Assembly (NCBI GenBank): GCA_964501445.1
Contig: CAZCSJ010000004.1
Location: 1-46,348, forward strand
Length of the DNA stretch: 46,348 nucleotides
Direction: 5' to 3'
Source of the DNA: CAZCSJ01 sp964501445
GTDB taxonomy: Bacteria > Patescibacteriota > Minisyncoccia > Sungbacterales > HO2-52-23
In this document: positions 38,211-46,348 of the stretch, one piece after another
Position numbering within the stretch: the stretch's first letter is position 1
How the letters are laid out: each line of letters starts with the position of its first letter
Translations under genes and position numbers: made by a program
The notes under the pieces: generated by a model
Told to the model about the DNA's origin: nothing
Database searches by the model: none
What the model saw: only the letters and a program-made list of their open reading frames with translations

Positions 38211-39584
38211 CTATACACGGAATCCCGCTTTTGTGGCAATACGCGACCCGAGGTCTTTTACAAACGCGCGGTCGTACTCATCAAACGCAAAGAGTTCGCG
38301 CACGCGGAATCGCCATTGCGGCAGGAGTGCACGAATCGCACGGGCATATGCGGGTGTGGTGAAAATGCCGATGAGCACCATTTCCGTTGCGGCGCCCCAA
38401 AGGCCAAAGAAATAGGTCAGTGCCACGTTAACCACAGTAAGGAGGATAGTCCGCACGGTGGTGATGATGAGAAGCACGCGCTGCGCCTTCAACGCATAGA
38501 ACACCGGAATCGCGACGGAACGGAATCCGAAAAACGGCAAACCCAGAAGCAGGATATAAAAGAACGGAAGCGCGGGGAGGTAGTGCGGAAAGAGGAGCCA
38601 CACGAGCACGGGCACGCCGAGTGCGGCGGCAATGCTCAATCCGACATAGACGTATGTCGCGTATTTGGTCGCGCGGTTGATTTGTGCCGCAAGCCGCGCC
38701 GGGTCATCGGAGGCGCGCGGAAGCGCGGGGGTAAGCACCTCGCGAATGGGGAAAAGCGACTTTACGGCGGACAAAAGGTTTTGCGCAACGGAAATCAGCG
38801 CCACGCCCTCTATCCCCACAAACGCGCGCACCACAAACGGCCGGATGTTTTGACTCGCGTTATTCACAAAATCGCTCACGATCGCCCACTTGCCATGCCG
38901 GAGAAAAAGCGCGGCGAATGATTCTTTTATTTCCGAAAACGAGGGAAAAGAAAAGAGCGAAGGGCGACGATATCCAAGAAACGTCGCCGTAAGCGGCAAT
39001 GCGGTCGCGATCACCACGCTCCAGAGGGCGCGCGTCACATCAAACGACCACAATAGAAAGAAAAGCGCGATCGCGACGAGTTTTCCTGTATCGGCAATGA
39101 TTTTAAAAATCATACCCCACCCGAAATCAAGATAAATCTGAAAACGGAGCTTGTAGGCGGTCTCAAAAGGCGACAAAAGAAAAAGCAGCGCCACGATTTT
39201 TAGGTACACTGCCTCTCCCCCCATCCATGCCGCCACCCGATCAGAAGCGAAATAAAAAATTGCCGCGAGCACCACCGAAACCACAGATAGAAAAATAAAA
39301 TAAGACGTGTAGAGGACGCGGGCACGGCGTGAGTTCTTTTCAATATCGGCTGCGGCATCACTCACCACTACGTTCTCAAGCCCTGCAAGAAAAAATCCGC
39401 CGAAAAAATCATAGGCCGCAATTGCGAGCCGGTACACTCCGTACTCATACACGGAAAGCCACCGGAGCATGAGGATCGCAATCGCCGCATCAATAACACG
39501 AAGCGCAGTGCTGCCTACACCACTCACGAAAACTCCGCGCGTTACCGTATCCCCCACCCCCTGCTTTTTTTCATTCTTTTCCAT
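38211..39584 (-). CDS. Polysaccharide flippase (Wzx/PST family)
   Basis: 457 residues with 12-14 membrane segments and no soluble domain. VTRGVFVSGVGSTALRVIDAAIA at the N-terminus and LSVYEYGVYRLA are typical of MOP-type flippases. It should move the lipid-linked repeat unit across the membrane for the polymerase coded next. Confidence 0.9.
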   Translation of the reverse strand: MEKNEKKQGVGDTVTRGVFVSGVGSTALRVIDAAIAILMLRWLSVYEYGVYRLAIAAYDFFGGFFLAGLENVVVSDAAADIEKNSRRARVLYTSYFIFLSVVSVVLAAIFYFASDRVAAWMGGEAVYLKIVALLFLLSPFETAYKLRFQIYLDFGWGMIFKIIADTGKLVAIALFFLLWSFDVTRALWSVVIATALPLTATFLGYRRPSLFSFPSFSEIKESFAALFLRHGKWAIVSDFVNNASQNIRPFVVRAFVGIEGVALISVAQNLLSAVKSLFPIREVLTPALPRASDDPARLAAQINRATKYATYVYVGLSIAAALGVPVLVWLLFPHYLPALPFFYILLLGLPFFGFRSVAIPVFYALKAQRVLLIITTVRTILLTVVNVALTYFFGLWGAATEMVLIGIFTTPAYARAIRALLPQWRFRVRELFAFDEYDRAFVKDLGSRIATKAGFRV

Positions 39585-39617
39585 TTATTTTCCAAGTGTA
39601 CAAAGAGAGATCCTTCA

Positions 39618-40901
39618 CTACGAACGTAAAAGGTCGTGAAATTGTTTTTGGATCGGGGGCGACATGCGCGCCAAAATATCCGCGATTTTTTCAGATGCGG
39701 TGCCATCCCCAAAACGCGTATCGCAGGGGTAAGACCCATGTGCGCGCTGACGCTCGATCGCGCGCAAAATCTCTTGACGCTCCGGAAGCACTTCACACAC
39801 GTTCTCTCCCCGTTCCCGACGCCGCTGGCGATCGCCCACGAGCACCGCGGGCACGCCGAGAAACGCGCCTTCCCGAATGAAACTGGATGAATTCCCTATC
39901 GCGACCGACGCGTGGGAAAATAGGCGATAGTAGTCGTGCGGGAGAAAATTTTTGAAAAACGCGGTGCCGCGCGGCTTTCGGTCGCGATACTCGCGGAGTG
40001 CGGCCGATACGCCATCTGACCCCGCATCAATATTTGGAGTTAAAAAGAGTTTCTGCTGCGGCGTCTGATCGACCGCGGCAATAATTTCTTCCATATCGCG
40101 CTGATTTTCTTCGTATCGGGTCGTCACCGGATGCTGGAGGATCAAAAGAAAAGGTTTTTTTACGTCAATCCGCTCCCCTCCTCCGGATCCATTGCGGTCA
40201 AACACCGTGTTATCAAGCGAAAGATCAAGTTCTGTGAGCATATCGATCACGGGAGAGCCCACCGGAAATACAAATCGGGGATCCTCTCCCATCTGGCGAA
40301 TGCGCGCGCCGCTCATCTCGGTCGCGGGAAAATGAATGTGCGCGAGCTTGGTGATGGCGTGGCGCGTGCTTTCGTCAAGCGTCCCCGACACATCTCCCCC
40401 TTCAATATGCGCGAGGCGGATATTAGAGGAAACTGCTGCAAACGCCACGGGAAGCAACTCAAAGCGATCACCGTTCACGAGTACCACGTCGGGTTTTAGA
40501 CGCTCAAAAATATCGGTGATGCCAAGAAGGCACAAACCCGCGATTTTGGTCATCACGCGCGAATTTCCGCCCTCCAAAAACATAGGGATCCGCGCGTGAA
40601 TAGGAAATCCGTCTTCGCGAAGAAGGCGCGTGAAGTTATCACGCCGCCACACGTCTTCATCCGACCCTAAAAGTGCTGCCCGCCGCGCACGCAGATACCA
40701 CGGGAGCGATTTCCATACGGAAAGCGGCTCGCCGTGACGCAGGTACCAAAAAAAATAATCAAAAAAAAGGTGGGAACCCACCACCACTTGAAGTGCGAGC
40801 CGCGGGTCTTTTTGAATCGCCTGCATCACGGGACGCATCCTGCCGTAATCAGCGCGGTTCGTGGTAACAATGCAGATCTTTCGCGCTATACTTGATGCCA
40901 T
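39618..40901 (-). CDS. neuC: UDP-N-acetylglucosamine 2-epimerase, hydrolysing (NeuC/LegG type)
   Basis: 427 residues from MASSIARKICIVTTNRADYGRM. NRADYGRM, GDRFELLPVAFAA, HIEGGDVSGTLDESTRHAITKLAHIHF and GNSSSFIREGAFLGVPAVLVGDRQ are NeuC hallmarks. The enzyme makes ManNAc (or a diacetamido sugar in Leg pathways) and UDP. It is about 40 residues longer than usual owing to an extra aromatic, basic region at about 45-95. It overlaps neuB by 16 nt. Confidence 0.9.
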   Translation of the reverse strand: MASSIARKICIVTTNRADYGRMRPVMQAIQKDPRLALQVVVGSHLFFDYFFWYLRHGEPLSVWKSLPWYLRARRAALLGSDEDVWRRDNFTRLLREDGFPIHARIPMFLEGGNSRVMTKIAGLCLLGITDIFERLKPDVVLVNGDRFELLPVAFAAVSSNIRLAHIEGGDVSGTLDESTRHAITKLAHIHFPATEMSGARIRQMGEDPRFVFPVGSPVIDMLTELDLSLDNTVFDRNGSGGGERIDVKKPFLLILQHPVTTRYEENQRDMEEIIAAVDQTPQQKLFLTPNIDAGSDGVSAALREYRDRKPRGTAFFKNFLPHDYYRLFSHASVAIGNSSSFIREGAFLGVPAVLVGDRQRRRERGENVCEVLPERQEILRAIERQRAHGSYPCDTRFGDGTASEKIADILARMSPPIQKQFHDLLRS

Positions 40902-41935
40902 GCGAGTTGAGTGTCGCGTACAATATCGGCTTTTGCCCTCTTGCCCAAAAGCCGCGAAAAATGCGCGGCATGAATCTTGCCGGTCCCGGGCCGCTTCACC
41001 CAAATATTCTCTTTTGACAATCGCTCTCCTTTTTTAATATCACGGATGGCGACCACCGATGCATACGCAAAATCAATCGTGGGTTTTTCTTCCGCAACCG
41101 GACCTTTATAATCTCCGCGCGACTCCCAAATTGCGCGAGCGCCCTGAAGAATCATTGAAAGCTCCTTTGGGTCCATGGATACCGGAATATCTTCTCCGCG
41201 CCACGAACGGTCCGAAGTGAAATGGCGTTCAAGGATGGATGCGCCGAGCGCAACTGCGCCGAGCGCTGCCCACGGACCTTGGGAATGATTAGAAAGCCCG
41301 ACGACCGCATCAGGGAAGGCCTTTTTCATCTTCGTGAGCGCGTGGAGGTACACGCGGTTCCACGGCGTCGGATACACATTGGTGCAATGGAGAAGCGCGT
41401 ACGGAACCTTGTATCGCCGCAGGATCGCTACTGTCTTTCTGATAGAAGGGATATCATTCATGCCTGTGGATACGACCATAGGTTTTCCGAAACGCGCGAT
41501 ATGCTCCACGAGCGGATGGTTGTTGCATTCGCCCGACCCGATTTTAAACCATTTGACGCCAATCTTTTGCAGACGGTCGGCAGCGGCGCGGGAAAAGGGC
41601 GTGGAAAGAAAAATCAAACCCAGATTTTCTGCATACTTCTTTAGTTCCCGTTCCTGCGCCTCCGAAAACGTGCACCGCGCCATCACCTCCCAGATGGAAA
41701 CGTTTGAATTTGCCGGAATGACTTTTCGCGCCTCTTTCTCAAGCATTTCATCCTCCAATACGTGCGATTGGAATTTCACGCACTCCGCGCCCGCGCGTCT
41801 TGCGTCCCGAATCATCCGTTTTGCCCTCTCCATGCTGCCGTTATGGTTAATCCCAATCTCGGCAACCACAAGAGGCGGGTACGACGACCCGATCTTTCTT
41901 TTCCCTATTTGAATTTCCGGGGGACGTGCAGTCAT
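40886..41935 (-). CDS. neuB: N-acetylneuraminate/nonulosonate synthase (NeuB type)
   Basis: 349 residues. TIM-barrel domain with VVAEIGINHNGSMERAKRMI, ECVKFQSHV, FLSTPFSRAAADRL and KIGSGECNN, then a C-terminal SAF (antifreeze-like) domain with SVVAIRDIKKGERLSKEN and GKIHAAHFSRLLGKRA. It condenses phosphoenolpyruvate with a 6-carbon amino sugar to give a nonulosonic acid. Whether Neu5Ac or legionaminic acid is made cannot be decided. ATGA overlap with neuA. Confidence 0.94.
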   Translation of the reverse strand: MTARPPEIQIGKRKIGSSYPPLVVAEIGINHNGSMERAKRMIRDARRAGAECVKFQSHVLEDEMLEKEARKVIPANSNVSIWEVMARCTFSEAQERELKKYAENLGLIFLSTPFSRAAADRLQKIGVKWFKIGSGECNNHPLVEHIARFGKPMVVSTGMNDIPSIRKTVAILRRYKVPYALLHCTNVYPTPWNRVYLHALTKMKKAFPDAVVGLSNHSQGPWAALGAVALGASILERHFTSDRSWRGEDIPVSMDPKELSMILQGARAIWESRGDYKGPVAEEKPTIDFAYASVVAIRDIKKGERLSKENIWVKRPGTGKIHAAHFSRLLGKRAKADIVRDTQLAWHQV

Positions 41936-42660
41936 ATTGTTCCTTCCTCTTCAAGAATTTTTTTGAACTTTGCCTCCGCAACCGGCCAATCCTCGGGCGT
42001 ATCAATGTCAAGCGCATATTTCAATTCAGTTGGATAGGCGCGGAGATCCTCGCCATATAAACTCGGTTCTGGCGCAAAAAGCAGATCGGTCTTAAACGCA
42101 TAGATCGCGCTGTTGCGATAATATGTTTTGGGAAGATCCTGGCGTCGGCGGATCACATTCTTCATCGTGCCTCCGGTAAAGAGCGTCACGCGCCCCTCGT
42201 CGCCCAGAGTCAACTGCCAGTGGGGGCTGAATACGCCCGGCACTTCACACACACTCACCACGGAATCCGCACCTGTATCAAGAAGCAATTTCACCACCTC
42301 TTTCACTTGAAACGGCCGCTTTACAATAGAAGGCGGCTCAAGGAGCACCACATAATCAGGATGGTAATTTTCATGAGTGCGGAGCCACTCCACTGCATGC
42401 TGGAGCACGGGAAGAGTCGGCGTCGTATCCTCTGCGAGTTGGGCGGGGCGCATGAAGGGCACCTCGGCGCCAAATTCCCGCGCGACGTCGGCAATTTCCT
42501 TATCATCGGTTGACACAATCACACGGTCGCATGCGCCGCTCTTTTGAAGCGTCTCAATCACCCATGCGATCATGGGCTTTCCGCAGATCGGCTTGATGTT
42601 TTTCCGGGGAATGGATTTTGACCCGCCGCGGGCGGGAATGATTCCAAGAATTTTTGCCAT
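41932..42660 (-). CDS. neuA: CMP-nonulosonate (N-acylneuraminate) cytidylyltransferase (NeuA type)
   Basis: 242 residues. GIIPARGGSKSIPRKNIKPI binds CTP; DRVIVSTDDKEIADVA, LLEPPSIVKRPFQV (usual LLQPTSPLR altered) and YALDIDTPEDW complete the family pattern. It activates the sugar acid as a CMP-sugar for transfer. It heads the NeuA-NeuB-NeuC run, 34 nt downstream of an EamA transporter gene. Confidence 0.93.
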   Translation of the reverse strand: MAKILGIIPARGGSKSIPRKNIKPICGKPMIAWVIETLQKSGACDRVIVSTDDKEIADVAREFGAEVPFMRPAQLAEDTTPTLPVLQHAVEWLRTHENYHPDYVVLLEPPSIVKRPFQVKEVVKLLLDTGADSVVSVCEVPGVFSPHWQLTLGDEGRVTLFTGGTMKNVIRRRQDLPKTYYRNSAIYAFKTDLLFAPEPSLYGEDLRAYPTELKYALDIDTPEDWPVAEAKFKKILEEEGTI

Positions 42661-42694
42661 ATCTTTATATATAACTCCTTTATGCCCTTACAGG

Positions 42695-43588
42695 TTATCC
42701 ATAAATAACAGTAATCGCAATACCGCCGAGCATCACGAGCGTTGCCATGACGCGGCGCAAAAAATCTTTTTCTTGCAGGAAATGACCCGCAAGTATTACG
42801 GTCCAGAGCGACCAAAGGCGCTTTGCGCTCGCCGCATAGGCCGCGAGCGAGTAGTTCAACGCTTGATTTGCGAGAAACCCGCCAAGGATATTGAACACAG
42901 AGATGAGGAGTATTGGTCCTCTCCAACGTCGGTATAAAACCCCTATCTCGGCCGCAAAATCCTTTCTTCGGAATGCTTCTATGAGAAGCGTCCCCGCGCC
43001 CACCGCGCCAAATGCACAGAGTGAAGCAAAAAGCGCAGATGAGGTGAGAACGGCCTTTTTATCAAACGGAAAAGAGAATGCAAAAAGTATGGCGCCGAGA
43101 ATCCCTAAAAGCATCCCTTTTTCATTAAAGAAGGCGCGCGCCATCCGCCTCAAAGAAAAACCGCCTCCGGAAGGCAGAAGCACGAAAAGCCCCACTATGG
43201 TGGTGAGGATACCAAGTGCGCCGGCAAAAGTCGTCCGCTCACCGAGAATAAAAAATCCCGTGAGGATTACGAGCGGAGGGGTCAACAGTCGGAGAGGTGC
43301 TACAAGCGACGCTTCACTCACTTGAAATGCCCGCATCCATATGCGTTGAGAGACGAGATTGAGTGCTACCGTTGCCGCCATTGCAGACCAAAAACCCCCT
43401 TGCAAGGGCGGGACTCCGAGAACCAGAATAATGGGGAGAAGAACCAATGCACCGAGTAGCCATGTAATTCCCAAAAGCAGGACGTCGTCAACGCCCTCCT
43501 TCAAGTACTTCCGATTGAATACATCGGTGAGCCCAAGCGCAAAAGTACCTGTCACCATAAACAGAAGAAAGAGAATGACGTCGGTCAT
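42695..43588 (-). CDS. EamA/DMT family transporter
   Basis: 297 residues with ten membrane segments arranged as two EamA repeats (boundary near residue 150). LVAPLRLLTPPLVILTGFFILGERTTFAG is a typical end-of-repeat motif. DMT members export metabolites or nucleotide-sugars; substrate unknown. The ATG overlaps the cupin stop (ATGA). Confidence 0.85.
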   Translation of the reverse strand: MTDVILFLLFMVTGTFALGLTDVFNRKYLKEGVDDVLLLGITWLLGALVLLPIILVLGVPPLQGGFWSAMAATVALNLVSQRIWMRAFQVSEASLVAPLRLLTPPLVILTGFFILGERTTFAGALGILTTIVGLFVLLPSGGGFSLRRMARAFFNEKGMLLGILGAILFAFSFPFDKKAVLTSSALFASLCAFGAVGAGTLLIEAFRRKDFAAEIGVLYRRWRGPILLISVFNILGGFLANQALNYSLAAYAASAKRLWSLWTVILAGHFLQEKDFLRRVMATLVMLGGIAITVIYG

Positions 43589-43980
43589 GAATTGATTTTC
43601 ACAATCTGAAGCTCGAGCCGCCCGCCGCGCGCGTCAATCTGATGTGGAACGCCTGCGGGAATATCAATCAAGTCCCCTTCTCCCACTTCCACAATCTCGC
43701 CGCCAGAGATTTCATCCGCGGTCCACTCGCCTTCACGAATTTTTTCGGGATTTTGCATCTCGCCGCCCAAAATAAATTTCCCGCTTCCCTTCATTACGCG
43801 CCATACATCTGCCGCGTGCTCATGCACCTCGGCTTTCGGCTTACTACAATCCACCACGACCACCGCAACCGCATATTTTCCGTCCCAGTCGCCCGAGAGC
43901 AACACGGCTTTCTTTACATTCTGTTCAACACTCGCGCCTGCATGCACTATCTCGTCTTTACGAATTACTTTTGCATTCAT
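43585..43980 (-). CDS. Cupin-domain protein
   Basis: 131 residues from MNAKVIRKDEIVH. VVVVDCSKPKAEVHEHAADVWRVMKGSGKFILGGEM and GDLIDIPAGVPHQID are the two cupin motifs (HxH...E and PxGxPH). A metal site is plausible from H-E-H and the second His. It may be a sugar isomerase or small-molecule binder; the context between two transporters suggests a sugar or amino-sugar step. The longer frame to 44487 is an antisense shadow of the next gene. Confidence 0.82.
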   Translation of the reverse strand: MNAKVIRKDEIVHAGASVEQNVKKAVLLSGDWDGKYAVAVVVVDCSKPKAEVHEHAADVWRVMKGSGKFILGGEMQNPEKIREGEWTADEISGGEIVEVGEGDLIDIPAGVPHQIDARGGRLELQIVKINS

Positions 43981-44060
43981 ACGGACGCATTGTAACACTC
44001 GCTCCGTAAAAATAAAAGCGTTTCCTGTGTGAACAGAAAACGCCATGTTGCGAATATCCA

Positions 44061-44999
44061 TCAGAATGCCATGAGGGCCGCGCCCACAAAAATGATCAAA
44101 GCCGACACAAGCCGGATACCCATATGGGACTCTCCCAAAAATAATCCCGCAAGCATCACCGTCCAGAATATCTGTGTTCTTTTGAGGGAACCCACATACG
44201 GAACGATGCCAAAAAAGTAACCTGTGTTCATCAACACAGTGGCTACCCCTTGGATAAGACCCAGGGTGAACACCCGACCGAAGTAGGTCTTGTCGAGCGT
44301 ATCCCATGTGCCCGTCGCCTTTGACCATCCATAGACAAACACCGCGACCACGAGGAACGCGCCGCCGGTGAACACCATGGGGCTCGAGGCGAGCGTCGCG
44401 AGTTTGTCGAAGTTCGACGAGATCGCCCCGAGACACGCGATGCCTAATGCTATTTGCGCGCCCCTCGACGAGAAAAGCCGGATCCATGGTGCGGTATAGA
44501 AAAGCACAGTTTCCTGATACCGCTTGGGTATAATGCGCTTTCCAAAGAGCGGCAACTCAACTGGTGTACCCTTGAGCGCAATCACGTAGGCACCCACACT
44601 CACGGTGACAATTCCGACTTTGCCCCAAAACGTGGGGTATTCGCCAAGAATGAGCCACGAAGCGAGGATAACCCAAAGGGGCATCGTGGAGGCAAGAGGT
44701 GCTACCACCGATGCCTGCTCGAGCTTCAGTGCCTTCACCTGGCCATATTGAATAAAGATATTCAATGCGGCGGTAATCGCAAAAGGCGCCCAGAATGCCA
44801 TCTGCACCGTAGGAAGACCGTGCCACGCGAACTCGATCGCAAACGAGGTAACGGTCGCGCCAAGCATCACGCCTACCGTCACCAGGTCCTCGTGCACCTC
44901 TTTATCCCGTAGGAGGTGGCTCTTCAAAACATTCACAATCCCCCAAATAAATGCTCCGCCGCAGACGCATGCAAAGAGCAACACGGTTGTCGTATCCAT
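44061..44999 (-). CDS. EamA/DMT family transporter, second copy
   Basis: 312 residues with ten membrane segments. VVAPLASTMPLWVILASWLILGEYPTFWGKVG ends the first repeat; a longer soluble loop (about 145-185, with PLFGKRIIPKRYQ) splits it from the second. It is a distant homologue of 42695-43588, not a recent duplicate. A good GGAGG lies 9 nt before the ATG, and a promoter is at 45048-45076. Confidence 0.85.
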   Translation of the reverse strand: MDTTTVLLFACVCGGAFIWGIVNVLKSHLLRDKEVHEDLVTVGVMLGATVTSFAIEFAWHGLPTVQMAFWAPFAITAALNIFIQYGQVKALKLEQASVVAPLASTMPLWVILASWLILGEYPTFWGKVGIVTVSVGAYVIALKGTPVELPLFGKRIIPKRYQETVLFYTAPWIRLFSSRGAQIALGIACLGAISSNFDKLATLASSPMVFTGGAFLVVAVFVYGWSKATGTWDTLDKTYFGRVFTLGLIQGVATVLMNTGYFFGIVPYVGSLKRTQIFWTVMLAGLFLGESHMGIRLVSALIIFVGAALMAF

Positions 45000-45047
45000 C
45001 CTTCAATCCTCCTTATTCCTATTTCACTGACAAACAACTAGGTCTCT

Positions 45048-45076
45048 ACTCTAATAACGCGTCCGGAACGCGTCAA
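45048..45076 (-). promoter_or_regulatory. Promoter for the EamA-cupin-neu operon, with palindromic spacer
   Basis: Minus strand TTGACG (45076-45071), 17-bp spacer, TAGAGT (45053-45048). The spacer contains GACGCGTTCCGGACGCGT, two ACGCGT palindromes in direct repeat, which could be an operator. Confidence 0.5.
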
Positions 45077-45095
45077 GTCAAAAAGAAGACGAACC

Positions 45096-46348
45096 TCACT
45101 TTCGCAAAGCGTCAATGATAACATTTGCCACTCGTTCTCCTGCATGCCCGTCGAGCGGGCCGATGAACTCATTGCAGATCCTTTGGCGGCCTGCGCCGTC
45201 ACGCTCTGGATCTCTAAAATAGCTCAAAATTGCATCAATGAGTTCTTTGGGATTATAGGCCACCGCAAACCCCTGAGTTTTTGTGATCAACTGGAAATGG
45301 GTATAGACCTCGTAGTATCGTCTCACGGAATGCCAGTATCCCTCCGTGGAAAGCCCGTCAAACGCCACACAGACAATGGGCTTATCAAATGCCGCCGCGT
45401 CCATCGCCATGGTGGATGCGGTCGTTACCACGACGTCCGCATGCGCAAGGGAATTTGCGAGATGCGCAATTTTTTCGGTATCCATTTCCCATGTGGAGCG
45501 GAGCGCACCGGTGTAATGCGCAACCGCGTCATCAAATACGACATGCGGGAGCTCCTTGATCTCCTCGCGCGCCACAAGGAAATTCGGATGCGGACGGAAC
45601 AGCACCCGGGTATTTTTGGGAAGCGCGCCGTCCCGAATCGCATCCGAAAGAATGTGTACCACTTCCGCCTCATGCGGCGCCAAAAAATCTCCGATCCCGG
45701 CAAAAAGAATCACTTTCTCCTCCGGTGAAATCCCGTAGGGCTCGAGAAATGCGGCGCGCGTGGTGAGAATCCCCTCTCTCCGATACCAATCAAAATGCGG
45801 AATCCCGGTGATCACCACGCGGCGAGCCGGAATCCCGTGGAGACGAACTGCCTTTTCCTTAATATACGAACTCCAGACCACAAGCGTATCCGGAACTATC
45901 TGGATCAAATGATGGCTTGTGAGATTATCCCAACTCCGCACCATGGAAACTATCCGCACGCGCTCCCGGCGCGCGGCCCGCATCGCATCAATATCAAGCT
46001 CATCCTGTACGTCGGTGGAAAACAGAAGGTCCGGCTTTTCCTTTTGAAAAAGCGTACGCATTTCGGCAGTCGGCGGACGAACACGCGCGATCAACCGCAC
46101 ACATGAATGGAAAAGCGAGAGACGCCCGAGCGTGAGGGTAAACACGCGTTTGCACACAAAGGATATCCACTTTCCGCTTTCCACCGCATAGGTTCGCTGA
46201 TCGGTCAAAACCGTATCCGTGCAAAGCCCGTTCCGCCCAAGGAAAAAAATTATCCGATCCAAAAACGATTGCGGCCGCGGAGAAAATGAATAGACGGATA
46301 CGCGGGGTGAGGCAAATTCGCTCCGGTACCGCTCCGCTTTTTCTTCCA
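45096..46348 (-). CDS. GT-B-like glycosyltransferase/CDP-glycerol-transferase-type protein (5' end beyond the window)
   Basis: At least 416 residues; the frame is open through the right edge (EEKAERYRSEFASPRVSV lies upstream of the first in-frame TTG at 46262), so the true start is outside. DLLFSTDVQDELDIDAMRAARR, MVRSWDNLTSHHL and VVITGIPHFDWYRR belong to an N-terminal half; FAGIGDFLAPHEAEVV, VLFRPHPNF and VVTTASTMAMDAAAFDKPIVCVAFDG to the donor-binding half of a GT-B enzyme similar to capsule or teichoic-acid-type transferases. Substrate unknown. Confidence 0.78.
   Translation of the reverse strand, partial: EEKAERYRSEFASPRVSVYSFSPRPQSFLDRIIFFLGRNGLCTDTVLTDQRTYAVESGKWISFVCKRVFTLTLGRLSLFHSCVRLIARVRPPTAEMRTLFQKEKPDLLFSTDVQDELDIDAMRAARRERVRIVSMVRSWDNLTSHHLIQIVPDTLVVWSSYIKEKAVRLHGIPARRVVITGIPHFDWYRREGILTTRAAFLEPYGISPEEKVILFAGIGDFLAPHEAEVVHILSDAIRDGALPKNTRVLFRPHPNFLVAREEIKELPHVVFDDAVAHYTGALRSTWEMDTEKIAHLANSLAHADVVVTTASTMAMDAAAFDKPIVCVAFDGLSTEGYWHSVRRYYEVYTHFQLITKTQGFAVAYNPKELIDAILSYFRDPERDGAGRQRICNEFIGPLDGHAGERVANVIIDALRK

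Noticed and set aside
43981..44487. N-terminal extension of the cupin
   Set aside because: It lies within the 3' part of the second EamA gene and reads as a frame-shifted shadow.

Overview
The window looks like one contig stretch of a Candidate Phyla Radiation (Patescibacteria) genome, most likely a Parcubacteria lineage. Reasons: the gene families and their grouping (EF-P with an MQQRK loop, VirD4-like ATPase with a membrane partner, sigma-region-4/HARE-HTH protein, lone PurD-like ATP-grasp, DUF5674), very short spacers and many 1-60 nt gene overlaps, small secreted proteins, and dispersed palindromic repeats. TGA acts as a stop in several genes, so the code is standard. Taxonomy is inference from families, not from a 16S sequence.

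Layout. 1-470: the 5' end of a 23S rRNA gene (minus), apparently with its own sigma-70-type promoter and no 16S gene beside it. 473-9161: housekeeping block (mechanosensitive-channel-like protein, efp, VirD4-like ATPase and partner, cytidylyltransferase, sigma-like regulator, secF, secD). 9262-17370: envelope block with a large secreted Cys-repeat protein, a small NPF-repeat membrane protein, a mutY lacking the Fe-S cysteines, an ABC-2 exporter, a Cas4-like nuclease, a gene carrying an in-frame structured repeat, and a long charged-helix secreted protein. 17375-23107: accessory region of small nucleotide- and metabolite-related genes (cytidylyltransferase with SEC-C tail, NUDIX, NTases, VOC, HD, deaminase, GrpB). 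From 19839 on, six unrelated genes in one orientation are each preceded by the same short repeat, giving a candidate gene-cassette array that is visibly more AT-rich than its surroundings. 23140-29280: secA, PurD-like, HPF and murB, with palindromic repeats inside secA and murB. 29638-46348: surface polysaccharide locus.

How the polysaccharide genes fit together: a GT4 glycosyltransferase and a polyprenyl-phosphate sugar transferase (plus strand) start the lipid-linked glycan. On the minus strand are a nucleotide-sugar epimerase, a UDP-glucose dehydrogenase, a UDP-glucuronate decarboxylase-like enzyme fused to a partial glycosyltransferase, a Wzy-like polymerase/ligase with a TPR tail, a Wzx-like flippase, a NeuC/NeuB/NeuA-type trio for a CMP-nonulosonic acid, two EamA transporters flanking a cupin, and a GT-B-like glycosyltransferase cut by the window edge.

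The strongest leads are (1) the repeat-bounded cassette array at 20187-23108, (2) a ~130-bp structured palindromic element present twice (4170-4302 and 15513-15641) with compensatory changes, the second copy inserted in frame in a protein gene, and (3) a palindromic element nested in a copy of itself at 29298-29468. No CRISPR array, tRNA gene or transposase gene was found.
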